Positions 26,335-34,894 of a stretch of DNA of 64,000 nt are shown here, in pieces. A program made the position numbers and the translations under genes. Location of the stretch: assembly GCF_001714725.1 (NCBI RefSeq), contig NZ_CP016447.1:4397501-4461500 (forward strand), given 5' to 3'. Source of the DNA: Acidovorax sp. RAC01. Its GTDB lineage: Bacteria; Pseudomonadota; Gammaproteobacteria; Burkholderiales; Burkholderiaceae_C. The notes below the pieces were generated by a model. That model was not told the DNA's origin and searched no databases. It saw only the letters and a program-made list of their open reading frames with translations. Positions within the stretch are counted from its first letter, which is position 1. Each line of letters opens with the position of its first letter.

Positions 26335-27025
26335 AGGGGTTGTTCGCCGGTATGTCGTGGGACTGGTGATGGAGACGGTACCCGGCTACCGCTGCGGTGA
26401 GGGTTCGGAACCTGAGCACAGGGTGCTTCCCGGGCTTCTGGTGCGGGATCCCGTGCTGCCGCGCCGTCCCGGTGCGGTGGCATTGCAGCAAGCGTTTGCG
26501 TTGCTCACCGGAGTGCGAGTCAGTGTTCCGCCGGTGGTCAGTGCACAGGGGTTGTTGCGTCATGCGCAGCGGCTCCTGCCGGGGTTCAATGCTCAGTTGG
26601 TCTGGGAGCAAGCTCCGCAAGACTTGCTGGCGCTGTCCCACGATGCGGTTCACCGTGGTGGCCTGGTGCTGCTGCTCTGGCAGTCGATTGCCAGGCAGGT
26701 TCAGGGGTCCCCTCGCCTGCCCTGCCCGGCGCCTCAATGGATGCTGGTGGTGGGGGTGGAGGGGCCTTGGAGACCTTTGGATGATGGTTCAGGCAGTGCG
26801 GTGTGCGCAGGGACTTCCGGGCTTTTGGTCCTGAATACCCGGGTGCACCCTGCATGGGGCTTGGGGCATAACCAACGTCTGGTTCCTGGTGCATATCCAC
26901 ACCACAAGGCAGCAGCGCGGGTCGCGGAATTTCGTGCTGTCTGGTCGGCGCGTACGGTCGAGGGAGGTTCGGACTGCGGGATGGTGACTGCGGCGCTAGC
27001 CATCATGCCGACGATGCACGGGTGA
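26321..27025 (+). CDS. Element-associated protein of unknown function
   Basis: 234 residues, MRAHEGVVRRYVVGLVME at the start. It contains a hydrophobic RGGLVLLLWQSIARQV and WMLVVGVEGPW, and a C-terminal GGSDCGMVTAALAIM. No domain recognised. It overlaps the end of the preceding gene by 14 bases with GGAG before its ATG, so it is cotranscribed with the gp3-like gene. Confidence 0.6.
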   Translation: MRAHEGVVRRYVVGLVMETVPGYRCGEGSEPEHRVLPGLLVRDPVLPRRPGAVALQQAFALLTGVRVSVPPVVSAQGLLRHAQRLLPGFNAQLVWEQAPQDLLALSHDAVHRGGLVLLLWQSIARQVQGSPRLPCPAPQWMLVVGVEGPWRPLDDGSGSAVCAGTSGLLVLNTRVHPAWGLGHNQRLVPGAYPHHKAAARVAEFRAVWSARTVEGGSDCGMVTAALAIMPTMHG

Positions 27026-27037
27026 CTGCTGAACTCG

Positions 27038-27994
27038 CTATTGAGGTCCGTTGATCTGGTCCATCAGGGGTGTTATTGGGCCCCGTCCTGGGGGCTTGCG
27101 TTCCTTCGCTCCACTTCGGAGCGGGCGCTCTGGACGCAATCGGACCCAAGGCTTTTTGGGGGCTGTGTGGGATTCGCGGCGATATTCGAGATCGAACTCG
27201 CCCGATTCAGACAGCACCTGCTGCCAAGTGCCGCTGCGGTACTTCTGAGGGGTTTGGTCTGGATGATGCGCAAGCATCTGAGCCTTGACGGTTTCCAGCG
27301 CTACCCAGTTGTCTCCAGCAAGCGTTTGGACCTGCGTGCGCAATGCCCGCACGATGCCGGTGTGCGACCACTCGAAGCTGCCGTCGGGATTGATACCGTT
27401 AAAAAGCAAATCGAGATATGCCTCTGACTGCACTAAGGAAGCCATGGCTTCTGCAGCTTTGTGCATGGTCCACATCCACCCTCGGAGCTCCTGGTAACGA
27501 GCATCAATGCGCAAGTAGGAGTCTTCCAGGTAGGCGATGGCATCCGTGCAGCCTTGCTCATCCCCCAGGTTGAACCGGGCCAACAAATGATGAACCAGTT
27601 CATTGCGCAGATCTACCAACTCCTGAACAGCTAGCTTGGTCTGCGCCAGTTGTTCAGATTGCATGGTCATCCGAAACCCGCGAGCGAAGGACGCCCGATC
27701 TGTGGGTGTCTTGTCTTCCGGAAGCAATTCACGCTCAAACCCCTCGGGGACAACGAACGAGCCGAAGAGCAGATTCGCTAACTGTCCAAGTGTCTGGCCA
27801 GACAGTTTCTGTGCGCGTTGGGCCGCCTGGTCTGCAAGCGTGTCCACCGGACCAGAGATTTCATGGTGCGCTAGCAGGACCTTCAGGGTGTGTTCGTACT
27901 GCTGAATACGCACCATGCAACGCCCAAGCAGGCGCTGGACATCGCGCTGGATCGCTGGACTAGTGATCTCAGGAGGCAATGAGTCGCTTGTCAT
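27038..27994 (-). CDS. OST-HTH/LOTUS domain protein
   Basis: 318 residues. An N-terminal alpha-helical part (RDVQRLLGRCMVRIQQYEHTLKVLL; LAVQELVDLRNELVHHLL, a RNHCP-like His segment) is followed at about 265-300 by a LOTUS-type winged helix (KAQMLAHHPDQTPQKYRSGTWQQVL) and a basic tail (RLRPERPLRSGAKERKPP). LOTUS domains bind RNA, G-quadruplexes or protein partners; bacterial members are mostly on mobile elements and uncharacterised. Convergent with the preceding gene with only 12 bases between them. Start 27994 is the first ATG before the helical region; no clear ribosome binding site. Confidence 0.7.
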   Translation of the reverse strand: MTSDSLPPEITSPAIQRDVQRLLGRCMVRIQQYEHTLKVLLAHHEISGPVDTLADQAAQRAQKLSGQTLGQLANLLFGSFVVPEGFERELLPEDKTPTDRASFARGFRMTMQSEQLAQTKLAVQELVDLRNELVHHLLARFNLGDEQGCTDAIAYLEDSYLRIDARYQELRGWMWTMHKAAEAMASLVQSEAYLDLLFNGINPDGSFEWSHTGIVRALRTQVQTLAGDNWVALETVKAQMLAHHPDQTPQKYRSGTWQQVLSESGEFDLEYRRESHTAPKKPWVRLRPERPLRSGAKERKPPGRGPITPLMDQINGPQ

Positions 27995-28056
27995 CGGGTT
28001 GTGCGCCCTCGGATCTCTGCGGCTTAGGCAGTCTGCACTCCCGTTCCTAGCGGAGC

Positions 28057-28332
28057 TCAGCCGATCACAAACGGCGCGCGGTCCTTGCCCGCAATCCACT
28101 GCGGCGGCTTGCCTCGGCCAGACCAGGTGGCACCGGTGTCGGGATCACGGTACTTGGCAGCGACCTTCTTGGGCTGGGGCTTCCAGGGGAAGACTTGCTG
28201 GGCGGTGAAGCCGAACTCTTGAACGAGTTGCAAAACGGTTTGGAGGGCCTGTTCGGACTCGGCCTTCTTGGCGTTGGCGATCTGTTCGTCGAGAAGTTTT
28301 TTCTGGGCCAGGAGTTCGGTGTAGCTGGACAT
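28057..28332 (-). CDS. H-NS family nucleoid protein
   Basis: 91 residues. N-terminal coiled coil for oligomerisation (MSSYTELLAQKKLLDEQIANAKKAE) and the C-terminal DNA-binding motif YRDPDTGATWSGRGKPPQWI. Proteins of this type silence AT-rich foreign DNA; a copy on the element may quiet it or its host targets. Start ATG 28332. It lies 62 bases upstream of the LOTUS gene on the same strand. Confidence 0.93.
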   Translation of the reverse strand: MSSYTELLAQKKLLDEQIANAKKAESEQALQTVLQLVQEFGFTAQQVFPWKPQPKKVAAKYRDPDTGATWSGRGKPPQWIAGKDRAPFVIG

Positions 28333-28447
28333 GCGGGTGTGCGTGAGAGGAGTCGGTGCTGAGTGTGGGGAGAGAGGCGAATCGTGCCCTTGGCAAGGAC
28401 AGGAAGGCGCAGGTGTCACTCTACGCGAACCAGGGGCCGCGTCACCT

Positions 28448-28681
28448 TCAGTCTGCTGCTGCAATGGGTGGAGTGGTCGGCTCTTGTGCTCCGCCCCGGC
28501 GCCAGACTTGAAGGTTGGCGTATTCGCGACCACAACCTGTGCAACGCAGGGCTTCGGTGTAGCGCATGACTCCGGCGTCGTCGCGGGCGAGCACCCGGTG
28601 GTAGCTGGTGGCGCCGCAGTAGCCGCAGCGGTTGGAGGCAGTGGACGGGTTCAAGGGGATGGCAGCGCGCAAGTTGTTCAA
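28448..28681 (-). CDS. Small zinc-ribbon protein
   Basis: 77 residues with a CxxC-x24-CxxC arrangement (CGYCGATSYHRV ... LRCTGCGREYANLQVWRRG), a zinc ribbon. Probably a nucleic-acid- or protein-binding accessory of the element. Start ATG 28681 (MNNLRAAIPLNP). Confidence 0.7.
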   Translation of the reverse strand: MNNLRAAIPLNPSTASNRCGYCGATSYHRVLARDDAGVMRYTEALRCTGCGREYANLQVWRRGGAQEPTTPPIAAAD

Positions 28682-28755
28682 TCAGGCAATGGTTCGTCTT
28701 GGTTGATCGTAACAAGGCGTAGAAGTTGCAGCCGCGCCTTTGAGGTCAGCTGGTT

Positions 28756-28850
28756 ACGGGCAGGGATGTCACGCCCCAAGTGGAGGAGCACACACGATGG
28801 CGGCCGAGCTGCGGCAAAGATCTCGCAGCTACTCCTTCATCCCTGCCCGT
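28756..28850. repeat. Long-range perfect 13-bp inverted repeat
   Basis: ACGGGCAGGGATG (28756-28768) and CATCCCTGCCCGT (28838-28850) are exact reverse complements, 69 bases apart, with smaller pairings inside. No gene covers it. It could be a structured leader, an origin-type element or a small RNA. Confidence 0.55.
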
Positions 28851-28917
28851 TCAGCAATCTCGATTGCGGGAAGTGGGTTTGCCGGGTCAACCGGCGGGGT
28901 TTGTTTCACGTTCAATG

Positions 28918-28931
28918 GATGCGTTTGCATC
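28918..28931. promoter_or_regulatory. Palindromic operator candidate upstream of lipoprotein gene
   Basis: GATGC GTTT GCATC, 31 bases before the start of the lipoprotein gene. The half GTTTGCATC recurs at 30208-30216, 25 bases upstream of the XRE regulator gene, suggesting a shared binding site for that regulator. Confidence 0.4.
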
Positions 28932-28962
28932 ACATATCATTTACATCTAAAGAGGGGGTTCA

Positions 28963-29853
28963 ATGAAACCAATGGGGACAAGGGCGCAGGCACTGCGCTG
29001 GGTAGCGGCGTCCTGCGCTGCCATCGCGGCAGCAGCGTTGATGGCGGGATGCGAACGCAAGGTGGCCGTGGAGGTGCAAGCGCCGGAGTTGCCAGTTCAG
29101 ACGGTGTCCGGGTTCCTTGAGATCGCTGGGGTACTGGACCGCAGTGGCAGCAAGGCCGCGTTGATCGAGGTGAGCCCTGAATCGGGGGATCTCATCGCGT
29201 TTGTTTTTGATCCGGACTCTCCGCTGGGTCAGCGGATCCTTTCGCAGTGCGCGCCTGATATGCCTTGTCTGGTCGAAGGGGTGCGGGCCAGACCTCTGGA
29301 CAGCCAGGCGCCTTCAACGGTGGCTTTGGCGAAGCTGGGTTTCAGCGTATCTCCATCGGCATGGCTGGGTCTGATCGATGCGGGGGCGGCTCGGATGGAG
29401 TCGGGTCTGGAAGCACCACAGGCCAAGGTCACGACCCGCTTCGGCGAAGTGGTGATCAAAGAAGATGATTCTTCAGTCCTGCTGAACGGGCAAGTGGTTG
29501 TGCCGGCCCCGGACGAGTCGGTGCTGATCGTGCGGCACGCGTCCGTGGGTGGTGAGGATGTCCTGCTGCTGCAAAGCGGTTCAGGCACAGCCTGCCCTGC
29601 CCTATTCCGCGTGATGGCGGTGTCTGCTCAAGGGGTGCAGGTTTCTCCGCAGTTCGGATCCTGCTCGGATCTGGTGTCTGCCGTGGTGCAGACAAAGCCG
29701 AACCAGACCGAGAAACTGGTGATCCGGATGGTGGGGTTTGCAGGCCCCTTTGAACCTGAGGAAGAGCAGCGCAAGGCGGCTCGACAGGTGCTGGAGTTCA
29801 TCTACCAGCAGGGTTCACTCACGCGCGAGGGCAAACCGGTTCCTTCGACCTGA
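28963..29853 (+). CDS. Predicted lipoprotein of unknown function
   Basis: 296 residues. Signal sequence with lipobox LMAGC (Cys at about 30), then two similar-looking beta-rich halves (PVQTVSGFLEIAGVLDRSGSKAALIEV; CLVEGVRARPL) and no known domain. Start ATG 28963 after GAGGGGG. It belongs to the element cargo and is convergent with the XRE regulator gene. Confidence 0.65.
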   Translation: MKPMGTRAQALRWVAASCAAIAAAALMAGCERKVAVEVQAPELPVQTVSGFLEIAGVLDRSGSKAALIEVSPESGDLIAFVFDPDSPLGQRILSQCAPDMPCLVEGVRARPLDSQAPSTVALAKLGFSVSPSAWLGLIDAGAARMESGLEAPQAKVTTRFGEVVIKEDDSSVLLNGQVVVPAPDESVLIVRHASVGGEDVLLLQSGSGTACPALFRVMAVSAQGVQVSPQFGSCSDLVSAVVQTKPNQTEKLVIRMVGFAGPFEPEEEQRKAARQVLEFIYQQGSLTREGKPVPST

Positions 29854-29877
29854 AGCGGGCGATCGTCTGGCTGGGAA

Positions 29878-30183
29878 TCAAGTTTTACCAGTGCTGCTGC
29901 GTACGGACTTGCGAGCGGGCTTACGGGCCGGTTCCGGGGGTTTGAGCAGGGTCCAGGGCTCAACGCCCAGGGCTACTGCGATGCGCTCGATGTTGGCCAG
30001 GGAAACGTTCCAACGGCAGCGCTCGACTGCTGAGACGTAGGTCCGATCGAGTTCGCACTCCAGGGCCAGACTTTCCTGGGACCAGCCTTTTTCTACACGC
30101 AGTAGCCGGACCCAGTACGCGAGGACTTCGCGCACGTTGCCTGGGTCAGGCAGTTGGCTCGGGGGCGTGGGTTTGGCAGACAC
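29878..30183 (-). CDS. XRE-family helix-turn-helix regulator
   Basis: 101 residues with a Cro/C1-type HTH at about 24-78 ([50 protein letters not shown]) given here by its span; tail is Lys/Arg-rich. The start is GTG 30183. It may repress its own promoter and that of the lipoprotein gene, since both carry GATGC...GCATC sites (28918-28931 and 30192-30216). Confidence 0.88.
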   Translation of the reverse strand: MSAKPTPPSQLPDPGNVREVLAYWVRLLRVEKGWSQESLALECELDRTYVSAVERCRWNVSLANIERIAVALGVEPWTLLKPPEPARKPARKSVRSSTGKT

Positions 30184-30191
30184 CGCGAAAG

Positions 30192-30216
30192 GATGCGGTT
30201 TTGCTTTGTTTGCATC
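30192..30216. promoter_or_regulatory. Operator candidate upstream of XRE gene
   Basis: GATGC at 30192-30196 and GCATC at 30212-30216, the latter within GTTTGCATC, identical over nine bases to the site at 28923-28931. Confidence 0.35.
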
Positions 30217-30297
30217 TACGGAGTTTGCTTCGCTTTTTAAAGCAACCCAGATTGCGTCGTAGGTGACGATTTTTTTAGTTCAAGGAAAGGACCAAAC

Positions 30298-30470
30298 ATG
30301 AAGCGTTTTGGCTGGGTCGCTGGCTGTTGATGGGGTATCTATTGATCGGTCTGCTGTATGCGGTCTAGGCCAACAACTGGGGAAGTGAGTCATATCGAGG
30401 CTTCGCGTACCACCTGGGTCAGGGGTTGGTATGGCCAGTAATCGCCTCACCAGGACTCGGCAGTTTGTAG
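30298..30470 (+). pseudogene. Broken small membrane protein gene
   Basis: ATG 30298 opens MKRFGWVAGC and stops. In another frame the same stretch reads AFWLGRWLLMGYLLIGLLYAV, an amber codon at 30366-30368, then ANNWGSESYRGFAYHLGQG and a stop at 30468-30470. One missing base near 30303 plus the amber explain the damage. It overlaps the start of the next small membrane protein gene by 40 bases, suggesting an old coupled pair. Confidence 0.5.
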
Positions 30471-30673
30471 GCGGTGTGTTGATCGCTGCGGTCATTGCCT
30501 TTGTGCTGGCAAATCAACCGACCGCCGAAGCACAACCCATGGCATGCATCGCACAGCCGCTTATCGCTGGCTTGATGATTTACCTGTTCTTTGCCTCCCT
30601 GGGTCTTTGGTTGGGCAGGCTCGTTATGGTCGTTTGGATACTCATCGGCATCGCGAACGGCAAGGGACGTTGA
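30431..30673 (+). CDS. Small inner-membrane protein
   Basis: 80 residues with two membrane segments (GGVLIAAVIAFVLANQ and IAGLMIYLFFASLGLWLGRLVMVVWILIGIA). Function unknown. Starts inside the end of the broken gene upstream. Confidence 0.55.
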   Translation: MASNRLTRTRQFVGGVLIAAVIAFVLANQPTAEAQPMACIAQPLIAGLMIYLFFASLGLWLGRLVMVVWILIGIANGKGR

Positions 30674-30766
30674 AGCATGGGCTGATGCCCAGACTAAGAA
30701 GCACGCTAATGGTGTGAGCAAGTTCACATTCGACGCTCAACAACCCTTTCACTTCAAGGAATACAC

Positions 30767-31354
30767 ATGCCTACCCGAATCCCTGTCCGCATTTCTGAGC
30801 ACGAATTTCCGAGCTTGAACCGTGCTCGATTGCACTATCTAGACATCTTGCACAAGTACCAACCAGGGCAGACGCTCAACGAAGCTGACGGCAAGGAGGT
30901 CTCTGGCTTGGCCCAAACAAGCGCCGGGCCTCTTCCACCGGCATGTTCCGCTGGCTATCGCGTTGTACAGGGGAGCTACGGCCGAACGTGCTTCGCAACC
31001 GTGATGAACGACAGGGAAGTACGGGTGGTTTCGATCATGCGATCCGTGAAGTCCTTCGTTTCGCCAGCCAAGCATTCCCCGCCCGCGCACCTCGAGCTTT
31101 CTGACTCAGCCCTCGAGGCTTCAGCAGTACATCCATGTACTGGATCAGGGGCAAAAGTTGAACTGACTGTTGAACCAGTTCAGGCCCTTGCGCCCAAGCA
31201 GGCAGACGAACTCAAGCCCGCCACCCAATTACCCGATGCATCACCGCCAGCGCTAGGCCCGTCTGGTTCCCATGCAAAGGGTCAAAAGCAAGGCAATCCA
31301 AAGAAGGCCGAGAAAACCCAGATTGCACACGTAGTCAAACAGCGCATCCATTAA
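30767..31354 (+). CDS. Unknown protein, possibly DUF3223-like
   Basis: 195 residues. The N-terminus (FPSLNRARLHYLDILHKYQPGQTLNEADGKEV) and RTCFATVMNDREVRVVS resemble the DUF3223 pattern (short domain with a conserved Cys-Phe and a D-x-x-x-L region), but the usual HPE-containing stretch is not clear. The C-terminal half is low-complexity Pro/Ala/Lys. ATG 30767 follows AAGGAA. Confidence 0.45.
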   Translation: MPTRIPVRISEHEFPSLNRARLHYLDILHKYQPGQTLNEADGKEVSGLAQTSAGPLPPACSAGYRVVQGSYGRTCFATVMNDREVRVVSIMRSVKSFVSPAKHSPPAHLELSDSALEASAVHPCTGSGAKVELTVEPVQALAPKQADELKPATQLPDASPPALGPSGSHAKGQKQGNPKKAEKTQIAHVVKQRIH

Positions 31355-31703
31355 GAGTAGACGCACCTTCCCCGACTTCGCGGATCCGAGCGCCCAATGC
31401 CGCACTCTAGGGTACGGCATTGGGCGCCTGGATTCAAAGCGGCGAGATAGGGGCGCGGACCTTTTCCAGAGAGCAAGCGTGCAAGGTCCGGGTAGAAGCT
31501 GCGAAAGCGAGGGTGAACGGTCGCCTTTTACACATTTGCATTCACGGCCTTTGCTTTTCTATTGAGATTTGCAATGGCTGGTGAATGCAGACGCTACTAC
31601 CGTGCCCGCACGGTAGAACCAGAGGATGCTGCACGTTCTTTTAGAACGATGCAAACCTCATTTTGTTTGTATTCGGGCATAGCCCATCAATATCGGAGTT
31701 GCC
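31355..31703. other. Non-coding gap with a strong hairpin
   Basis: No supported gene. It contains a perfect 12-bp inverted repeat CGCCCAATGCCG (31391-31402) / CGGCATTGGGCG (31415-31426) with a 12-base loop and no T-run after it. Confidence 0.5.
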
Positions 31704-32804
31704 ATGAAATTTTTACGAGTCATACCGTTGGCGCTCTCCGCGCTACTGGCAGGATGTTTCGGAGGAGACATTAGCACGGTCAAAAATTCAAAACTGCAGA
31801 GCTGGCCTGCGTTCACAGTGGGTCAACTGCTCGACAAGCGTGAGGGTTGCACAAAAACCAAGTGGGAGAAATTCACTGATGATCGCAACCGCGCCATCGT
31901 GCAGTACACCTGTGAAAGCGATGCTGTGCGGGACGCACTCTCCAACAAAATTGCTCGAGACATAGCTTCAAACGATAGACAGAAAGCGCTTTCGCTTGAA
32001 AGTGCTGCAAAGATGCTGGAGCATGAAGAGCGATCGCTTAGTTCCACGGAGACGAAGCTTGCGGAACAGACAAAGCTAGTGACGACCCTTGTGAGCCAAG
32101 AAGGCGGCTTAAAGGCACAAGCCCTGCGTGCTGACCTAGCCCGCCTACAGCAGGTGACGCCCACGAGTTGCGCGCAAGCTAACCCTCAGCAGTATGTTGA
32201 CGAAACCGTGCAGGGCCTGGTCAAAAATATGGCCGGTTCATGCAGCTCCGCTGCACGGTTTCTGGCGAACTGCCCAGAATCGATGAAAGCAGACAGGGCC
32301 CGGTATCTGATATGCGCCCAAACCTTCGACACGGGCTCCAGCAAGTCGCCTAGCGTGATCGTTCGCGAAGTCACAGAGGAAGTGCAACGCAGGCTTGAGA
32401 GCCTTGAGCAGGCCAGCAACCGGCGCCTTCGCGACGAGCAAGAGTACCTCAAGGCATTGGAAGGCGACCTACCCAAAAGGAGGGAGGCATTGGAGCTAGC
32501 GCGCGCAAAGGCAACGAACGCGCCAAACAATCCTGAGTTCGCGAAGATTGATGCGCAGTCCGAAAAGCTGCGTCAGAAGTTGGCGAAGTTTCAGCGCGCG
32601 CACGAGGTATCCCAGTGGACTGTTCAGGCAGGGCAACCGGTTTATCTTGCCTCAAGGATAGAACTAGTTTTCCCGGACCGTACGCTCCAAGAGCAGATCA
32701 AGCCCGAGTACGTTTTTGAACATGCGGCAAAAAATGCCCGGATAGCGCGCGATCTTCATGGCTTCTATCTGATGCAGCTCAGCACTTTATGGGATAGCTA
32801 CTGA
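31704..32804 (+). CDS. Coiled-coil lipoprotein of unknown function
   Basis: 366 residues. Signal peptide with lipobox LLAGC at about 14-18, then a Cys-containing globular part (REGCTKTKWEKF, VQYTCESDAV) and long heptad-rich helices (about 95-150 and 220-300). No known domain. A start at 31704 with the preceding GGAGTTGCC region is reasonable. Cargo of the accessory zone. Confidence 0.6.
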   Translation: MKFLRVIPLALSALLAGCFGGDISTVKNSKLQSWPAFTVGQLLDKREGCTKTKWEKFTDDRNRAIVQYTCESDAVRDALSNKIARDIASNDRQKALSLESAAKMLEHEERSLSSTETKLAEQTKLVTTLVSQEGGLKAQALRADLARLQQVTPTSCAQANPQQYVDETVQGLVKNMAGSCSSAARFLANCPESMKADRARYLICAQTFDTGSSKSPSVIVREVTEEVQRRLESLEQASNRRLRDEQEYLKALEGDLPKRREALELARAKATNAPNNPEFAKIDAQSEKLRQKLAKFQRAHEVSQWTVQAGQPVYLASRIELVFPDRTLQEQIKPEYVFEHAAKNARIARDLHGFYLMQLSTLWDSY

Positions 32805-32855
32805 AAGAGGCTGCCGCAAACCAGTTCAGGTATCCACTCCTCCTTTTCGCATACC

Positions 32856-32897
32856 GTCCTCACCCGCTGTTTCCAGGATCGAACAGCGGGTGAGGAC
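32856..32897. repeat. Perfect 16-bp inverted repeat
   Basis: GTCCTCACCCGCTGTT (32856-32871) pairs fully with AACAGCGGGTGAGGAC (32882-32897), loop of 10 bases. It follows the coiled-coil lipoprotein gene by about 50 bases and is probably its transcription end, though a run of eight T comes only 16 bases later. Confidence 0.6.
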
Positions 32898-33087
32898 AGG
32901 TCGTGGGTAAGGTTTTTTTTGCTAGTGATCCGCCTTGGTGGCACTTATCGCTACCAGCTTGCCTGGTATGCTGTTTTGGTTGTCGGTTCCACTGTATGCA
33001 GCCGTGCGAATCACCAAAAGCTACCAATCAAGCCCCTCTATCACTCCAAATTTTTTCCAGTGCACCAAATACGTGTGCCAACTCCCT

Positions 33088-33456
33088 ATGTTCAATATTA
33101 GCCACCAAAGAATTCTTCTCCTTTTGAGCCTGGCCACTACATTTTTCGTGGCCGGCTGTGGCGGCATCGATAGCGAGATCCTTGCCACCGGCAGATGCTA
33201 TCGAGTGGGACTGCACTTGAATGACCGTGAGCTGCTGCGCGCGTCCGAGATGGAACTCGAAAGATTGGGCAAGAAGCTCGCCGAAGTTTCGCCGAACCGG
33301 CTGCTTGCCCATGGCGAGTTCAAGAGCAAAGTGGATGAAGAACTACAGCCCCAAGGAACATCCACAAGTCCGGAATACATGCTTAGGACTTTGCGCAAGT
33401 GGCAGTCTTCGAGCCACTGTTCGACCATCCGAGAGAGAGCTCTCCGGGTGCGATAA
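33088..33456 (+). CDS. Small lipoprotein
   Basis: 122 residues; signal peptide HQRILLLLSLATTFFVAGCGG with Cys at about 24, then a short charged helical domain. Function unknown. The C-terminus lacks a defined end domain and downstream sequence to 33637 holds nothing recognisable, so the gene may be truncated. Confidence 0.5.
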   Translation: MFNISHQRILLLLSLATTFFVAGCGGIDSEILATGRCYRVGLHLNDRELLRASEMELERLGKKLAEVSPNRLLAHGEFKSKVDEELQPQGTSTSPEYMLRTLRKWQSSSHCSTIRERALRVR

Positions 33457-33637
33457 CCTATGTTCTCGGCCACTAGTGCCTCGGACGCTTTGCACCAGGC
33501 CTGAATCCGTATCCTCGCTAAAGTGGGCCGTCATGCCAAACGAGTGCTTGCCCTTCTTGCTGGGCGCATCTCAGGGTAACGTTCGCCGCTTTAGTGTTTG
33601 GAAGAGCTGGGCCCGGATTGAGCGTAGCGTCCGCCAC

Positions 33638-34384
33638 CTACGTGGTTACTTTTTGGAAACCATAGGAACGACTGATCAGCCCGCCTTCGTAACTTTCGGG
33701 ACTGGGCATGCCTTCTCGCAGAAGGCGATCATTTAAGCCCAGCGGCGTGGAAGGAAACGATTCTGTGCTGTCAGCAAAAAGGTCAATGCAAGGCAAATCA
33801 GCAAACACTATTTCGTCTGCGAAAATTTTGACCCCCATTTCTGAAGCGTACTCCTCGATATTACCAAAATCAATTAGCATATCATCCGCAGCGCTTTTAA
33901 CATATTCATAACGAGAATTGTATATTTTAAAACACCCCGATTTGACAAGCTCGGTAAAACCTCGCTTTAGATTAACATACGACTCCACTCGATTGATGTC
34001 ATCCCTTCTTATATGAAGGGGTTCCAGTAAACGCGGCAACCATCTCGGCCGTCCTTTTAACATCAAGAACTTTTGCATGAATAGTTCTGCATCTATTGGA
34101 CTGATGGGATACTTCAATTCCGGAAGCACCTCCAAGGTCCACTCTAAATTCCGCATATCCTCCGAAGACAACTCCACAGGAAACCAGTTAACCTCCGATC
34201 CACATGAAGATTTTACCGATATTTGCCCACCGACAATGCACTTGATTCCGACTGAATTATCTCTGGCGGGGCACTTCCGAAACGCGAGCAATGTTAAAAA
34301 ATAATCCACTCGAATCGATCGCATCTCTAAAATCCCCATCATCAGCCCCTCTAAATAGCGAATTTCAGACGGCTGCGCAGACAT
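33638..34384 (-). CDS. AT-rich unknown protein
   Basis: 248 residues, MSAQPSEIRYLEGLMMGILEM at the start. The coding sequence is clearly richer in A/T than all neighbours (many ATT/AAA/TTT codons), a sign of recent transfer. The composition (many Asp/Glu, no signal peptide) resembles immunity or Imm-like proteins, which is only a guess. No domain recognised. Confidence 0.55.
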   Translation of the reverse strand: MSAQPSEIRYLEGLMMGILEMRSIRVDYFLTLLAFRKCPARDNSVGIKCIVGGQISVKSSCGSEVNWFPVELSSEDMRNLEWTLEVLPELKYPISPIDAELFMQKFLMLKGRPRWLPRLLEPLHIRRDDINRVESYVNLKRGFTELVKSGCFKIYNSRYEYVKSAADDMLIDFGNIEEYASEMGVKIFADEIVFADLPCIDLFADSTESFPSTPLGLNDRLLREGMPSPESYEGGLISRSYGFQKVTT

Positions 34385-34519
34385 GCCATCTACTCTTTAT
34401 TGCTCGCCCGTTTCACAAAGTCGACAGAGCCTCCTCAGGTTACCCAGAATAGGATGCCAGGTTGATCGCCCTACACTAACCCTGCCTGCCGTACGACCTG
34501 AGATTGTGGACCCCGACGA

Positions 34520-34830
34520 GACCGCTAGTGTTACAGCTTCAGTGCTTTGGGATTCGTGAGCCGATGGTCTACAAATGGAAAAAGCGCGGTCTCTTCGCAG
34601 ACCGATCGTCCACCGCCGCAGGCCCTGCTCACGCCTGCGCAGGTGGTTTTTGAAAAGGGCCTGCGGCGCACATCGCTATTTCTCAATGATGCTCCTGCTA
34701 GCGAGCCAATGGCACTTGATGTCCCCTCTTGAAGACGTTCGCTTGAGTCGAGCAGCGCTACCTGCGCCGCCAAGGAGAAGACAACCTTACCGCGCTAGAA
34801 ACACAGGAGCCATCGGCAGATCACACCTCT
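34520..34830 (+). pseudogene. Decayed IS481-type transposase fragment
   Basis: Three frames give consecutive pieces of an IS481-like transposase N-terminus: FGIREPMVYKWKKRGLFADRS, then LTPAQVVFEKGLRRTSLFLND, then RYLRRQGEDNLTAL. They match the order HTH-KW.KR, LTPAQ...LR.TLLL, LRR.G..NL. No DDE part remains. Confidence 0.45.
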
Positions 34831-34894
34831 CTATCGGACATGATCAAATGCTTGCGCCACATCGTGCACACGTTACAAAACATCGGGAGGAATG

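Noticed and set aside
30298..30470. Programmed frameshift in the small membrane gene
   Set aside because: An amber codon follows in the corrected frame, so decay explains it better.
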